Origin: Psychrobacillus sp. FSL K6-2836
GTDB taxonomy: Bacteria; Bacillota; Bacilli; Bacillales_A; Planococcaceae
Reading direction: 5' to 3'
DNA length: 64,000 nt
Assembly (NCBI RefSeq): GCF_038003085.1
Contig: NZ_JBBOOM010000001.1
Span: forward strand, 1,860,001-1,924,000
Positions 9,215 to 17,969 of this stretch are shown piece after piece. The position numbers and the translations under genes were made by a program. The notes under the pieces are model-generated. The model made no database searches and was not told the DNA's origin. It worked only from the letters and a program-made list of their open reading frames with translations. How positions within the stretch are numbered: position 1 is the stretch's first letter; the number at the start of each line of letters is the position of its first letter.

Positions 9215-11093
9215 AGATGCTCCCCGCTGTTACTATCCGATTGTATGTTTCGCCTCTACCCAATGTTACGTTATCAGGAAATTGTTCGGGGCCATCATAA
9301 CGAAGGCGCTCTTCTTCTAGTTCCTCTAGTTTCGATACGTTGCCATCTATCCAAGCATGTAGTCGGTACTCTGCCGTTTCTATTCTTGTCAATAAGCCAC
9401 CATATCGAATATCTAAAACTTCCCATCCGAACGCTTTATTAACCGAAAACCAGACATCTCTATGTGCCTTTCGTAAAGAATCAACCTCTACTTTAAGAAT
9501 TTCAAGCTTTTCAAGACAAACCTTAACTCCTACTTTATTCCGCTTATCATAGGCTGACTTCAAATCAATACCAAGCTCCGCCTTCACGCTTAATACCCTT
9601 GCTAGCTGCTCATAAAAACTAAACAACGAATCCACGCCCTGATTACGTACTTTAGCCGCCCTTAACTGCTCCACTAAGCCACTGTAATGTTCAGCGATCG
9701 GAAGTCCTTTTATATTTTCATCAAACAGTCCCACTAATACATCCTGCCAAAGTAAAAATTTAGACGGGTTTGAGGAATATAAGTTATCCTCCATGACTCC
9801 AGGAATTTCATCAAATTGATTCAATAAAAGAAAATCATCTAGCTTGTAGCCTGTACAGTAGGTAAACCGTTCTTCCAAATGCTCTCTACTCACTTCTTGA
9901 TGATACGTATGTTCAGCAAATAATTGTAATCCAGGAAGAGCAGTTTGGATTGGTGTTTCAGCTCCGTTATCCCCCCACATTGTTGCAAAGACCTCTTTAA
10001 CTCCTGTTTTTCTGCAGGCATTTAAAGCCGCCTCTGAGTTCCTAAATGCCCTCGCGTAATTTGGAGAGATTCCATTCCAGGTCCACAGCCCTCCAGCAAA
10101 AAGTGGATCTGATACGATCTGTTTATGAGTATTCAGCATTCCCTCATAAAATCTTTCATCGGAATGATAGTAATCCCAATACACCATTTTTACGTTTGGT
10201 ATGGATTGTTTAACTTGGTCCAACACCGATGAATCAAAATCATAATAATTTCCATTCTGAGAAGCCAATCTGAAATACATGTCACTCCAAATCATCGGCT
10301 GCAACCCGTATTCCTCTGTGATTGATACTACTTCCTGAAGATGCTGATTCATTATTTCAAATCGATTCTGATACCCGTTTTTTTCAATGTACTTTCCACG
10401 GCCTAACTGCAAAGCTTCATCCATTCCAATATGAATCCTTTTCGTACGATACGGCCTCGACGCTGCCTCTATCAATCTCTTTAACAATTCATAGGTTTTC
10501 GGTTCGCCGACGAGTAAAATATCTTCCGTATCCTTTATATCATTCGCATAACCCCACTTTAAGGCTTCCTTTAAATGAGCCAATGTTTGAATACATGGAA
10601 TCATTTCAATACCTAATCGGAAGGCATAGTCGTCACATTCTCGAATTTCATCCTCGGTGTATCTTCCACGCATATATCCAAAATAAGGTATCTCTGGAAC
10701 CTTATACATTTCCTCCGTATAAACCATTACCATGTTTAAACCCATTACGGCCATTTTACGCAATAGAATTTTTATTCCATCGACCGTTAATACTGCGTTT
10801 CTCGAAACATCAATCATCGCACCACTTGTTTCAAATTGAGGTTCTTCAGTTAGATGGAATTCTTTGCTTTTTTCAATGTGTTGAAGCCATAGTCCTAACC
10901 CTCTAAAAAAATGAATCTTGTTTTCAAAGACGATCTGCCCTTTACCATCTTTATTTTGTACAACTAAAGGTCCTTGACAATTTATCACTTCAATCGGATA
11001 TCCGCCCTCAGCACTTTGTATTCCCAAATCATCACTAAGGATCGAAATCCCTTCTATGATCTCTGTTAGATCACCTGTAAAATGTATTTTCAT
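9213..11093 (-). CDS. GH20-type beta-N-acetylhexosaminidase-like enzyme (GcnA-like)
   Basis: 626 residues, ATG 11093 with GGAGG six bases upstream. After a short N-terminal domain comes a TIM barrel: GAMIDVSRNAVLTVDGIK, then LAHLKEAL, and the GH20 catalytic pair in RIHIGMDEALQLG (Asp-Glu about residue 225). Further barrel motifs are MIWSDMYFRLA and WTWNGISPN. The length fits the compact intracellular GH20 group represented by streptococcal GcnA (about 627 residues). No signal peptide. Expected to release a terminal beta-linked HexNAc from imported oligosaccharides. The stop codon sits at the edge of repeat R1. The natural sugar could be GlcNAc, GalNAc or ManNAc; context favours a route into ManNAc/GlcNAc. 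Confidence 0.85.
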   Translation of the reverse strand: MKIHFTGDLTEIIEGISILSDDLGIQSAEGGYPIEVINCQGPLVVQNKDGKGQIVFENKIHFFRGLGLWLQHIEKSKEFHLTEEPQFETSGAMIDVSRNAVLTVDGIKILLRKMAVMGLNMVMVYTEEMYKVPEIPYFGYMRGRYTEDEIRECDDYAFRLGIEMIPCIQTLAHLKEALKWGYANDIKDTEDILLVGEPKTYELLKRLIEAASRPYRTKRIHIGMDEALQLGRGKYIEKNGYQNRFEIMNQHLQEVVSITEEYGLQPMIWSDMYFRLASQNGNYYDFDSSVLDQVKQSIPNVKMVYWDYYHSDERFYEGMLNTHKQIVSDPLFAGGLWTWNGISPNYARAFRNSEAALNACRKTGVKEVFATMWGDNGAETPIQTALPGLQLFAEHTYHQEVSREHLEERFTYCTGYKLDDFLLLNQFDEIPGVMEDNLYSSNPSKFLLWQDVLVGLFDENIKGLPIAEHYSGLVEQLRAAKVRNQGVDSLFSFYEQLARVLSVKAELGIDLKSAYDKRNKVGVKVCLEKLEILKVEVDSLRKAHRDVWFSVNKAFGWEVLDIRYGGLLTRIETAEYRLHAWIDGNVSKLEELEEERLRYDGPEQFPDNVTLGRGETYNRIVTAGSI

Positions 11094-11106
11094 ATGAAAC
11101 CTCCTT

Positions 11107-11180
11107 CACGGGTCTTGAGGACAGGTACTATATCCCACCATATATTTACAGGGAAAGGGCCTGCCCCCTGCCCCCCTACT
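11107..11180. repeat. family 2 repeat, copy R2
   Basis: Begins CGGGTCTTGAGGACAGGT, central CCCACCATATATTTACAGGG, ends in a C-rich tract. Same orientation as R1 and R3. It separates the GH20 start from the esterase gene, whose TAG stop (11176-11178) lies inside its edge. Confidence 0.75.
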
Positions 11181-11886
11181 TATTCACAAAAAATTGCAAT
11201 GCGGCTGGTAAATCCCTTTCCCAAACCTTCCATAGATGATCGTCCTCAGATTCTACATAATTCACATTTACATTTTTTAAAAGAAAGCTTTTATACAATT
11301 GACGATTCCTTGTCAAAATATATAATTTTTCCTTAGATATCGCGGATACAAACTCATCCTCATAGATTCCCACGGTTTGATAGACATTCCATGTAGATAG
11401 ATCCAAAGCCTCCAACTGTTTAATATCTCCATCAGAAATAGCCGGAGACTGAAGCAATACATGCGTCCATATTTCCGGCTTTTCTAATGCGATATTTAAG
11501 CTAATATTACCTGCTAAAGAATCCCCCAGAAGACCTCTTTTACTAATTTTTGCAACTCCTAGATTACTTTCAATTTCAGGAATAAATTCATCATTTATAA
11601 AACGCAAGTAATCGTGAAAGGAAGCTCCTTTCCTACTAAACGATTCCCATCTTTCAATCGAATCGCCAGGGTGGATCAGAACGAATACAAGATGGTTAGC
11701 CAGTTCAGGATATAGATGCACTACATCCTGAATGGCTTTCTCTAGCCCTCCCAGCTCTAAATAGTCCTTGCCATCTTGGATATATAAGAGATAAGCATCC
11801 TCAATATTCTCGCTAGTCGTTACAACCATGTAATCTAGCGTTTTCTTTAAATGAGAACTATAAAATGTACGATTACATTTATTCAA
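11176..11886 (-). CDS. putative esterase (alpha/beta hydrolase, enterochelin-esterase-like)
   Basis: 236 residues, TTG start at 11886 with AAGGGG upstream. The fold resembles the PF00756 esterase family: LVFVLIHPGD strand, F-x-DYLRFINDEFIPEIE helix, nucleophile elbow GLLGDSLAGNI (about residue 120), LLQSPAIS, and a terminal EDDHLWKVW with the likely catalytic His. Cytosolic, no signal peptide. Third esterase-type gene in the operon, which suggests a heavily acylated or ester-substituted substrate. Specific substrate unknown. Confidence 0.75.
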   Translation of the reverse strand: MNKCNRTFYSSHLKKTLDYMVVTTSENIEDAYLLYIQDGKDYLELGGLEKAIQDVVHLYPELANHLVFVLIHPGDSIERWESFSRKGASFHDYLRFINDEFIPEIESNLGVAKISKRGLLGDSLAGNISLNIALEKPEIWTHVLLQSPAISDGDIKQLEALDLSTWNVYQTVGIYEDEFVSAISKEKLYILTRNRQLYKSFLLKNVNVNYVESEDDHLWKVWERDLPAALQFFVNK

Positions 11887-11903
11887 TGTATTTAGCCCCT
11901 TTT

Positions 11904-12785
11904 TTAGCTAAATTTATGCAAAGAAATTGCTCCATACAGTCCAGCTTTATTACCAAATTGTGATCTCAAAATTTTCACATCTGAATAGCTATCCATTATA
12001 TGTTGTTGAACTTTTTCAGAAACGAGTTTGATAGATATATCTTGTTCCATAATTCCCCCACCTAAAATGACACAAGGAGGGTTGAAGATATGAATTAAAC
12101 TGGCAATACCAAGTGCCACTTCATTTGTCCAAGTATCAAATACCTCAAACAACCTCTTGTCGCCAGCCTGTATCATTTCAAACAGCTGTCTACCATTTGA
12201 GCAGTTTAGATTTACTTTTTTTACTTCTCTAAGCAAGGCTGTTGTGGAACCATATTGCTCATAGCATCCTCGTTTTCCACAACCACAATGGATACCGTTA
12301 GGGTAGTGGTTCATATGACCAAATTCTCCCGCACTCCCAGTAACACCTCGGTGCAGCTTTGAGTCGATCATAATAGCGCCGCCGATGCCTGTTCCGAAAG
12401 TTAAAAAGAGAAAATCTCGATACTTCTTACCAGCTCCATAAAATTTTTCACCAAGAGCCCCTGCATTCACATCGTTTTCTACCTTAACAGGCACTTTAAA
12501 TTTTGATTCTAAGAGATCCTTTATTCTTGTACCAGTGTAGTTTGGTAGATTGTCATTTGCATAGATAATATAACCTTCCTCACTGTTTACCTGTCCAGCA
12601 GTACTAATACTGATTGCATCTATACCAGGATACTCGGAGATTATATCCTCCAATTTTTGAATGAGAGAAAGCCCACCCTTTTTACTTTCTGTTTCAACTT
12701 CGTTAAAGAACACTATATTTCCATTCTCATCGGTTACGCACATTTTTATCGATGTCCCACCAATATCCGCAGCAAATATCTTCAT
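11904..12785 (-). CDS. nanK: ROK-family sugar kinase, probable N-acetylmannosamine kinase
   Basis: 293 residues, ATG 12785 with GAGGTGA. ROK signature: ATP-binding ADIGGTSIK at the N-terminus, ENDVNAGALGE (sugar-binding Asn-Asp), GTGIGGAI, EFGHMN, and the zinc motif HCGCGKRGCYEQ (about residues 165-176). ROK members phosphorylate glucose, GlcNAc, ManNAc or fructose. The immediate neighbour NanE, which uses ManNAc-6-P, makes ManNAc the likely substrate (ATP + ManNAc to ManNAc-6-P). Cytosolic. A regulator role is unlikely because no N-terminal HTH is present. Confidence 0.82.
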   Translation of the reverse strand: MKIFAADIGGTSIKMCVTDENGNIVFFNEVETESKKGGLSLIQKLEDIISEYPGIDAISISTAGQVNSEEGYIIYANDNLPNYTGTRIKDLLESKFKVPVKVENDVNAGALGEKFYGAGKKYRDFLFLTFGTGIGGAIMIDSKLHRGVTGSAGEFGHMNHYPNGIHCGCGKRGCYEQYGSTTALLREVKKVNLNCSNGRQLFEMIQAGDKRLFEVFDTWTNEVALGIASLIHIFNPPCVILGGGIMEQDISIKLVSEKVQQHIMDSYSDVKILRSQFGNKAGLYGAISLHKFS

Positions 12786-12807
12786 TTAACTCTCACCTCA
12801 ATGGAAC

Positions 12808-13500
12808 TTAGTCCTCTATGACTTGTAAAAATCGTTTAGTAATTTCTTGCGGACGTGTAATGGCAGACCCTACTACAGCTGAGTGAACCCCAGTTGCAAA
12901 GACTTCCTTTAATTCCTCTGGTGACGAGATTCCGCCCTCGGCAATTACCGGTAACGTTAAATGATTAACAAATTGCTTAATCAAATCTATGTTAGGTAAT
13001 TTTACGCCCTTTGTATAATCTGTATAGCCGCATAATGTTGTTCCTGCAGCATCAAATCCCAATTTTTCTGCTTGAATGCCTTCTTCTAGTGTCGAACAGT
13101 CCGCCATAAATAGTTGATGTGGATATTTCCTTCTGATTTCTGGAAAAACCTCTGTAATTGTATAACTATCTGGTCGTACTCGAATGGTAGCATCCAATGC
13201 AATCATATCTACCCCTTCTTTTACAAGAAGATCAATCTCCCTCATTGTTGGAGTAATAAAAACATCAGAATTGTCATAGTCCTGTTTAATAATCCCGATA
13301 ATTGGTAAGTCAGTTACTTTTTTAATTTCATGAATATCTTCTACACTATTAGCCCTTATGCCACTTGCACCTGCCTGGGTTGCAGCCACCGCCATTTTGC
13401 TCATAATATAGGAGCTATGAAGAGGCTCATGTGGCAATGCTTGACAAGACACGACTAACTTTTTATAAATTTTGTCAAAAAACGCTTGTTTGTTATCCAT
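12808..13500 (-). CDS. nanE: N-acetylmannosamine-6-phosphate 2-epimerase
   Basis: 230 residues from ATG 13500 (GGAG upstream). The frame is open to 13560, but that start would overlap the GHL10 gene and exceed family length. Converts ManNAc-6-P to GlcNAc-6-P. NanE barrel motifs: LVVSCQALPHEPLHS at the N-terminus, GASGIRANS, IGIIKQDY (catalytic Lys), MADCSTLEEG, GTTLCGYT, VIAEGGISSPE and GVHSAVVGSAITRP. No NanA lyase is seen in the locus, so ManNAc probably comes from the imported glycan instead of sialic acid. The product would feed NagA/NagB encoded elsewhere. Confidence 0.92.
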   Translation of the reverse strand: MDNKQAFFDKIYKKLVVSCQALPHEPLHSSYIMSKMAVAATQAGASGIRANSVEDIHEIKKVTDLPIIGIIKQDYDNSDVFITPTMREIDLLVKEGVDMIALDATIRVRPDSYTITEVFPEIRRKYPHQLFMADCSTLEEGIQAEKLGFDAAGTTLCGYTDYTKGVKLPNIDLIKQFVNHLTLPVIAEGGISSPEELKEVFATGVHSAVVGSAITRPQEITKRFLQVIED

Positions 13501-13535
13501 TTCATACACTCCAGTTACCTGCCTAGGATTATTAT

Positions 13536-14705
13536 TTAAAGGTCTAGTTCGCCCCACCATTTGTATTCCTCTAAATACACCGTATCGAAAAGCATTACTC
13601 CATTTGACTGTTCTTTACATAACTGAACCGCCTTCTTAAATTGTTCAACATTGTTGACATAATCCTTCAAATATAAACTAGCAATCACCGGAATTTTTCC
13701 ATTAATAGCTTCCTTGCTCATATCAATCGCACCTTCGACACTATACCAACTAGCAGGTCTTCTGTTACTTTCTGCTTCTTCAATCGTAACCTCTTTGTAG
13801 TAGCAGCCTGTCATGATAAAATCAAATTCCTCTGCATAGCCAGATGTATGATACGTGTCAGAAGCCCATTCTAAAGAAGGGTGATAGGTTTCACTCCCCC
13901 AGTTGACCCCTTCGTTATAATATAGCGGATACCATGAACCCACATATATCGTAAAAATTAAATCTGAATTCTTTGTTTTAACCACACTTTTTGCTTTTTG
14001 AACAAAGTTTTTAATGTTTTTAGCACGGAACTCTGCCCATTTTGGAAAAAGTGGACCAAATACAGGTTTCTTTTCCTCAACAGTCATAATATCCTCTGGC
14101 CAGTTTTTCAGTTCTTGGCCGATATAAGCTTCAAATTTCGCTCTACTTAAATCGCTAAAATCTCCATAGATGTTTGGATATCGACATCTATCTAAGACAA
14201 CACCATCTATATCATAGGTACGTACAATTTCTTGAATAATATTTAGTTCATATGTTTCAACCTCTGGGTGAATCGGGTTAACAAAAACAGTTGGATCATT
14301 GTGATTTTCCGCAGCTGTCGGCATATTAGAAAGGGCCTGGTTATAATGAACAACTTGCCACTCGGGCTTGTCATAGACCATTCCTTCTTTTTCTATTCCA
14401 TTTCCTTCAGCGAATATATCGATATTTGCGATAATCTTCAGACCAGAGCCTTTTGCATGATGGATCATTTCTTGAAGAAAATCTCGACCTTTCCAAGCAT
14501 GATACTGTTCGTCCTTCATTTCACTAACATGATAGGCAAATTCACTTGGAAATGTTGTAAATCCATATGGGATTTTTGCATCAATTACAAGATGTGTAAT
14601 CTTACTTGTAAGGGCATGTTGAATTAGCTCTTTCATTTTTTCCGGCTCTAACAATCGAGTACCGTTTGCTAAAAAATCCACCCATAATATGTTTGATTGG
14701 TTCAC
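13536..14705 (-). CDS. cytosolic glycoside hydrolase-like family 10 (GHL10) protein
   Basis: 389 residues. GTG 14705 (AAAGGG eight bases upstream) is preferred to GTG 14714, which abuts the ribosome site. GHL10-like TIM barrel: ILWVDFLANGTRL, GLKIIANIDIFAEGNG, DIDGVVLDRCRYPNIYGDFS (candidate acidic residues), LIFTIYVGSWYP, FDFIMTGCYYKE and a GVMLFDTVYLEEYKWW end. Clearly related to the central domain of the secreted protein at 24271-27150, but without signal peptide or accessory domains, so probably the intracellular partner acting on imported fragments. Activity of the family is poorly defined; a glycosidase is the best guess. Confidence 0.8.
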   Translation of the reverse strand: MNQSNILWVDFLANGTRLLEPEKMKELIQHALTSKITHLVIDAKIPYGFTTFPSEFAYHVSEMKDEQYHAWKGRDFLQEMIHHAKGSGLKIIANIDIFAEGNGIEKEGMVYDKPEWQVVHYNQALSNMPTAAENHNDPTVFVNPIHPEVETYELNIIQEIVRTYDIDGVVLDRCRYPNIYGDFSDLSRAKFEAYIGQELKNWPEDIMTVEEKKPVFGPLFPKWAEFRAKNIKNFVQKAKSVVKTKNSDLIFTIYVGSWYPLYYNEGVNWGSETYHPSLEWASDTYHTSGYAEEFDFIMTGCYYKEVTIEEAESNRRPASWYSVEGAIDMSKEAINGKIPVIASLYLKDYVNNVEQFKKAVQLCKEQSNGVMLFDTVYLEEYKWWGELDL

Positions 14706-14720
14706 TTTTCTCACCCTTTC

Positions 14721-16298
14721 TTATAGGTCAATATCTTCTGGCCAATGAAGCTGAACGCCATTATTCACTAGAAGTTTTTGATAACCCCTTAGTTGTTCCT
14801 CCACTTGTCTTACCTGATGAGGGATAACATTGTTTAATAACGAATACGCCACTAAGTAACCTGCTGATTCTCCAATATTCCATTCCGTTGGGTGAAGTCT
14901 ATAACATCCATTTGTGATTTGAGTAGTCCCGATATTTTTACATGCAGGGAGTAGATTCTTTACACGGATTGGTAATAATGCACCTAGTGGAATTTCATAA
15001 GGATAATTTGGGATATAGAAACTTCGTTTTGAAACCGTTGTATGATGTAAATCCAAATGATAGCTTCCAACACCTACACTATCAAAATACTCACATATCC
15101 CTTGGTCTCCTCTTATTTCTTTACTGACATCTTTTTCTGTGATGGTGTATACAGCCTTAATTCTCCTTGATTCACGGATATATGGATATTTGGCGAGACC
15201 ATCCTCCGTATCCAATACATCCTTACGGAGCCTTAAGCCAGGGTAGCCTTTTCCGCCGTCAAGTCTTGGTGCTTCTGTTTGTAGCCAGTACAAGAGAGAT
15301 AAGCTTTGTTGTTTCGCATTGAATAAGTTCTTTTCGACTTCCTCTTCTGGTACTCCATAGATTGGACCAAGAAAATAGTCATTCTGCGCCCAATTTATGA
15401 GAGAAATATCACCTTCATATAAATCCCCGTCTATATTCTCTGTATCTAATATTCTTCGATACGTAAATAAGGAAGGAATATCTTCATTATTTGGGAATAA
15501 CGTAAATTGTTTTAACTTTGATGTATCATCGGCATCTGTTGCATACCAGCTAAAAAGAGGCAGATGTGAGAAGCTTGGCATATACTCGCGCCAATAATCA
15601 TACTGCTCGGGTTTATCAATTGTAAAATTGCCACCTTCAACATAATCAACTGCAAACACATACGTAAAAGATTGCATATCGATTAGATTTGCTTCCTCTA
15701 GTGCATGTGGTTCCCCAGTTTGTTTTCTGGACTCGGCACCTGACACATATTCAACCCCGGCAATTGGTAAAACATCCCCACATTCAGTGGCATCTAAAAA
15801 GTATTGACCGATCAATTCAATTGTTTGAGGTTCTTGGGTATGAGTCACCGTGACAGATTTTACGACATCATCTTCTGTCTTCGCATCTAAGGGCTTATAG
15901 TTGTATAGAACTTTTATTTTCCCGCTGTTTAGGTATGGGGCAAGCATATCTTCAATTACCTTTAAGGCAACCTTTGGTTCATGTGCTAACCGACTTACCC
16001 AGCCATTTCCGGGGTTTAGTATTTCATTTTCTCTTGCTTCCTTCGTAAGTGGATAGTTATCTCGATAATATTGACGTACTCTATTTCTAAATTCTCGATA
16101 CGTGTCGGTACTACCGTATTTTTCAATCCATTTATGTTCATCTGGAGGTACCGCCTGACTTGTAAGCTGTCCACCCAACCAATCTGTTTCTTCCGTCATA
16201 ATGACCTTTAAACCCATTTTGGCAACAGCTAATGCGGCCATACAACCACCTAACCCTCCGCCTATCACCACAACATCTGTAGATTCTTGCCTCCCCAT
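14721..16298 (-). CDS. FAD-dependent oxidoreductase (FAD_oxidored family)
   Basis: 525 residues from ATG 16298 (AAAGGAG nine bases upstream). The N-terminal Rossmann dinucleotide motif is VVVIGGGLGGCMAALAVAKMG, followed by GGQLTSQAVPPDEH near residue 45 and the second FAD region YFLDATECGDVLPIAG (about 170). The long middle and the C-terminal NIGESAGYLVAY agree with the PF12831-type oxidoreductases common in polysaccharide-use loci. No signal peptide. It probably oxidises a sugar or sugar acid derived from the imported glycan. Oxidation at a ring hydroxyl could labilise a glycosidic bond, but this is inference. A family 2 repeat lies just upstream of its start. Confidence 0.82.
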   Translation of the reverse strand: MGRQESTDVVVIGGGLGGCMAALAVAKMGLKVIMTEETDWLGGQLTSQAVPPDEHKWIEKYGSTDTYREFRNRVRQYYRDNYPLTKEARENEILNPGNGWVSRLAHEPKVALKVIEDMLAPYLNSGKIKVLYNYKPLDAKTEDDVVKSVTVTHTQEPQTIELIGQYFLDATECGDVLPIAGVEYVSGAESRKQTGEPHALEEANLIDMQSFTYVFAVDYVEGGNFTIDKPEQYDYWREYMPSFSHLPLFSWYATDADDTSKLKQFTLFPNNEDIPSLFTYRRILDTENIDGDLYEGDISLINWAQNDYFLGPIYGVPEEEVEKNLFNAKQQSLSLLYWLQTEAPRLDGGKGYPGLRLRKDVLDTEDGLAKYPYIRESRRIKAVYTITEKDVSKEIRGDQGICEYFDSVGVGSYHLDLHHTTVSKRSFYIPNYPYEIPLGALLPIRVKNLLPACKNIGTTQITNGCYRLHPTEWNIGESAGYLVAYSLLNNVIPHQVRQVEEQLRGYQKLLVNNGVQLHWPEDIDL

Positions 16299-16315
16299 TA
16301 CCAGCAACTCCTTTG

Positions 16316-16381
16316 TGGGTCACAGGGACAAGCCCGTCGTCCCATCATATTTTTACAGGGACAAGGAACCTGCCCCATTTT
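16316..16381. repeat. family 2 repeat, copy R3
   Basis: TGGGTCACAGGGACAAGC to GGAACCTGCCCCATTTT, with the conserved CCCATCATATTTTTACAGGG centre. It lies at the DUF4127/FAD oxidoreductase junction and supplies the TAA stop and the last codons of the DUF4127 gene. Confidence 0.75.
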
Positions 16382-17927
16382 GTTTACCTCTAGGTATATG
16401 CTCAACTTCCAAACCAACTTCAAACATACGACTCCAAGGCATGTAACATTCTTTGATCAGTATCTCGTTATCTTCATCGATGAGATTTTCCTTAATAAAC
16501 ACATTCAATTGCTCCTGAACTATTTCAGAAACCTTTCCATTCTTTCCGTCAACTAGGAAATAGTCATAACCTAATTCAAGCAAAATGGTATTCGTGATAT
16601 TTTTTCTGACAGAACTGCAATATCCTGCATCTTCTACATAACGCAATGCTAGAAAATTAGTATGGGTTTGCGTACTACCATATATATTGTGAATCATTCC
16701 TTGTGCAATACATGTTCCTAATGTATTTGAGCTCGTATTCCAGCCAGCGTAACCAGCTAATTTAAAAAGAAGATTTTTTCTTTTCATTAGTTTCAGCAAC
16801 GCCAAATCTGAACCATTCGCAAACGCAACATCGCCTACTACACATGGGATGCTTCTTTCATTCATTGTAAAATCAAGCTGTTCCACAAAATCAATTAGAT
16901 TTCGATTCACTTGATATCTTGTACTAAGATTGTCTTGGTAGGCTGCTTCCATCATCGGCTCTACCGGGGAATTCACGAATAATGCAAAGTCAGCTTCTGC
17001 ACGATTTGAGGTGATAAGTCCCCCTGCGGCTAAAATTTGATATTTAAGCGTTTCCATTAAAGGACGATCCTCATATAACGGTGTGACAGACGGACCTTGT
17101 GTACTTGAGAAAATTGGATATACCAACGGTCTCTTACCTTTAAAGCTGTTGATCATTCTCGCCAACAACGTACAGCCGACTTCATCTGCCCCGGGATACA
17201 TATACACATCTAGCTCAAGATTATGGGAGGCAATTGTTCCTCTAACCTCCTGTTGATCAATCGCGGTCCATCCGTAAGGTGCAGAATCATCCTGAGGAAT
17301 AATCAAGAAATCAATCAAGCCATTATTCACATACTCTAGGACGATCTTATTGACCTCCACATTGATTTTCCGGCGAGATAAATAATCATCTACTATTTCT
17401 TGTGGCAGTTGTTGCTTTAGGTTTTCGTACTGCTTATGATCTTCTTCAGATGCTAGATTGGATGAAATCAGATGATGCAATTTCCCGTATTGAAAAATCT
17501 CACTTCCCCAATCTGCATAATAATCCGGTTCTTCGTCACTACTTGAATACTTGGGACATCTCATGATTAAGTTGAATGCGTATATTTTTACGTCTGGATT
17601 TATTTCCTTAATCCGGGAAAGCCTTGCTAGTGCACTCCTGCAATCATCCAATGCTAGATGGTGCAATCGGGAAGGAATGATTCCTCCATATAGCAATGTA
17701 TCTAAAGACAGAATTAGACCGTCTGAATCAACTGATTCCTCATACAGCCATTCCCATATCTTTTCAGTGTTTCCTTGAACTTTTTTATTCCCCATCAGGC
17801 TCAAATCTGGTCTTACGAGATTCACTTCTCCTTGAGACGAGGAACCTGTCCCTTTGTCCCAAAGAAGGTTTGGGAAGGAGTAGTTGCATGGGCGTTCGTC
17901 TAATGGGATATAAGCAATTTTGTACAT
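16353..17927 (-). CDS. DUF4127 family protein
   Basis: 524 residues, ATG 17927 with AAAGGGAG. Family marks: N-terminal IAYIPLDERPCNY, LDTLLYGGIIPSR (about residue 75), IIPQDDSAPYGW (about 215), YPGADEVG, GDVAFANGSD and GYAGWNTSSNTLGT (about 400). DUF4127 has no established biochemical function known to me. Its conserved Asp/Glu clusters and its repeated presence beside glycosidases suggest a carbohydrate-active enzyme. No signal peptide. Oddities: residues 24-33 (DKGTGSSSQG) are encoded by an embedded family 2 repeat, and the C-terminal GAGSLSL tail is encoded by repeat R3, so both ends have been edited by repeat insertion. Confidence 0.85.
   Translation of the reverse strand: MYKIAYIPLDERPCNYSFPNLLWDKGTGSSSQGEVNLVRPDLSLMGNKKVQGNTEKIWEWLYEESVDSDGLILSLDTLLYGGIIPSRLHHLALDDCRSALARLSRIKEINPDVKIYAFNLIMRCPKYSSSDEEPDYYADWGSEIFQYGKLHHLISSNLASEEDHKQYENLKQQLPQEIVDDYLSRRKINVEVNKIVLEYVNNGLIDFLIIPQDDSAPYGWTAIDQQEVRGTIASHNLELDVYMYPGADEVGCTLLARMINSFKGKRPLVYPIFSSTQGPSVTPLYEDRPLMETLKYQILAAGGLITSNRAEADFALFVNSPVEPMMEAAYQDNLSTRYQVNRNLIDFVEQLDFTMNERSIPCVVGDVAFANGSDLALLKLMKRKNLLFKLAGYAGWNTSSNTLGTCIAQGMIHNIYGSTQTHTNFLALRYVEDAGYCSSVRKNITNTILLELGYDYFLVDGKNGKVSEIVQEQLNVFIKENLIDEDNEILIKECYMPWSRMFEVGLEVEHIPRGKQNGAGSLSL
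17834..17860. repeat. family 2 repeat fragment R4 inside a coding sequence
   Basis: 27 bases that match the left arm of R1 at 22 positions when read on the minus strand. Inserted in frame in the DUF4127 gene, where it encodes residues 24-33, between the conserved N-terminal strand and the next segment. Confidence 0.65.
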
Positions 17928-17969
17928 TTGAAATCTCCCTTTTTCTTTGCAGTTTTCATTTCAGATGCA

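Noticed and set aside
10322..10906. Long open frame of 194 codons on the + strand
   Set aside because: It lies entirely antisense to the GH20 gene, has no ribosome site, and its protein shows no family motif. The GH20 motifs on the minus strand are clear.
17834..17860. A frameshift or assembly error in DUF4127
   Set aside because: The frame continues with family motifs on both sides, and the extra residues are exactly those coded by the repeat fragment, so an insertion of repeat DNA explains it better.
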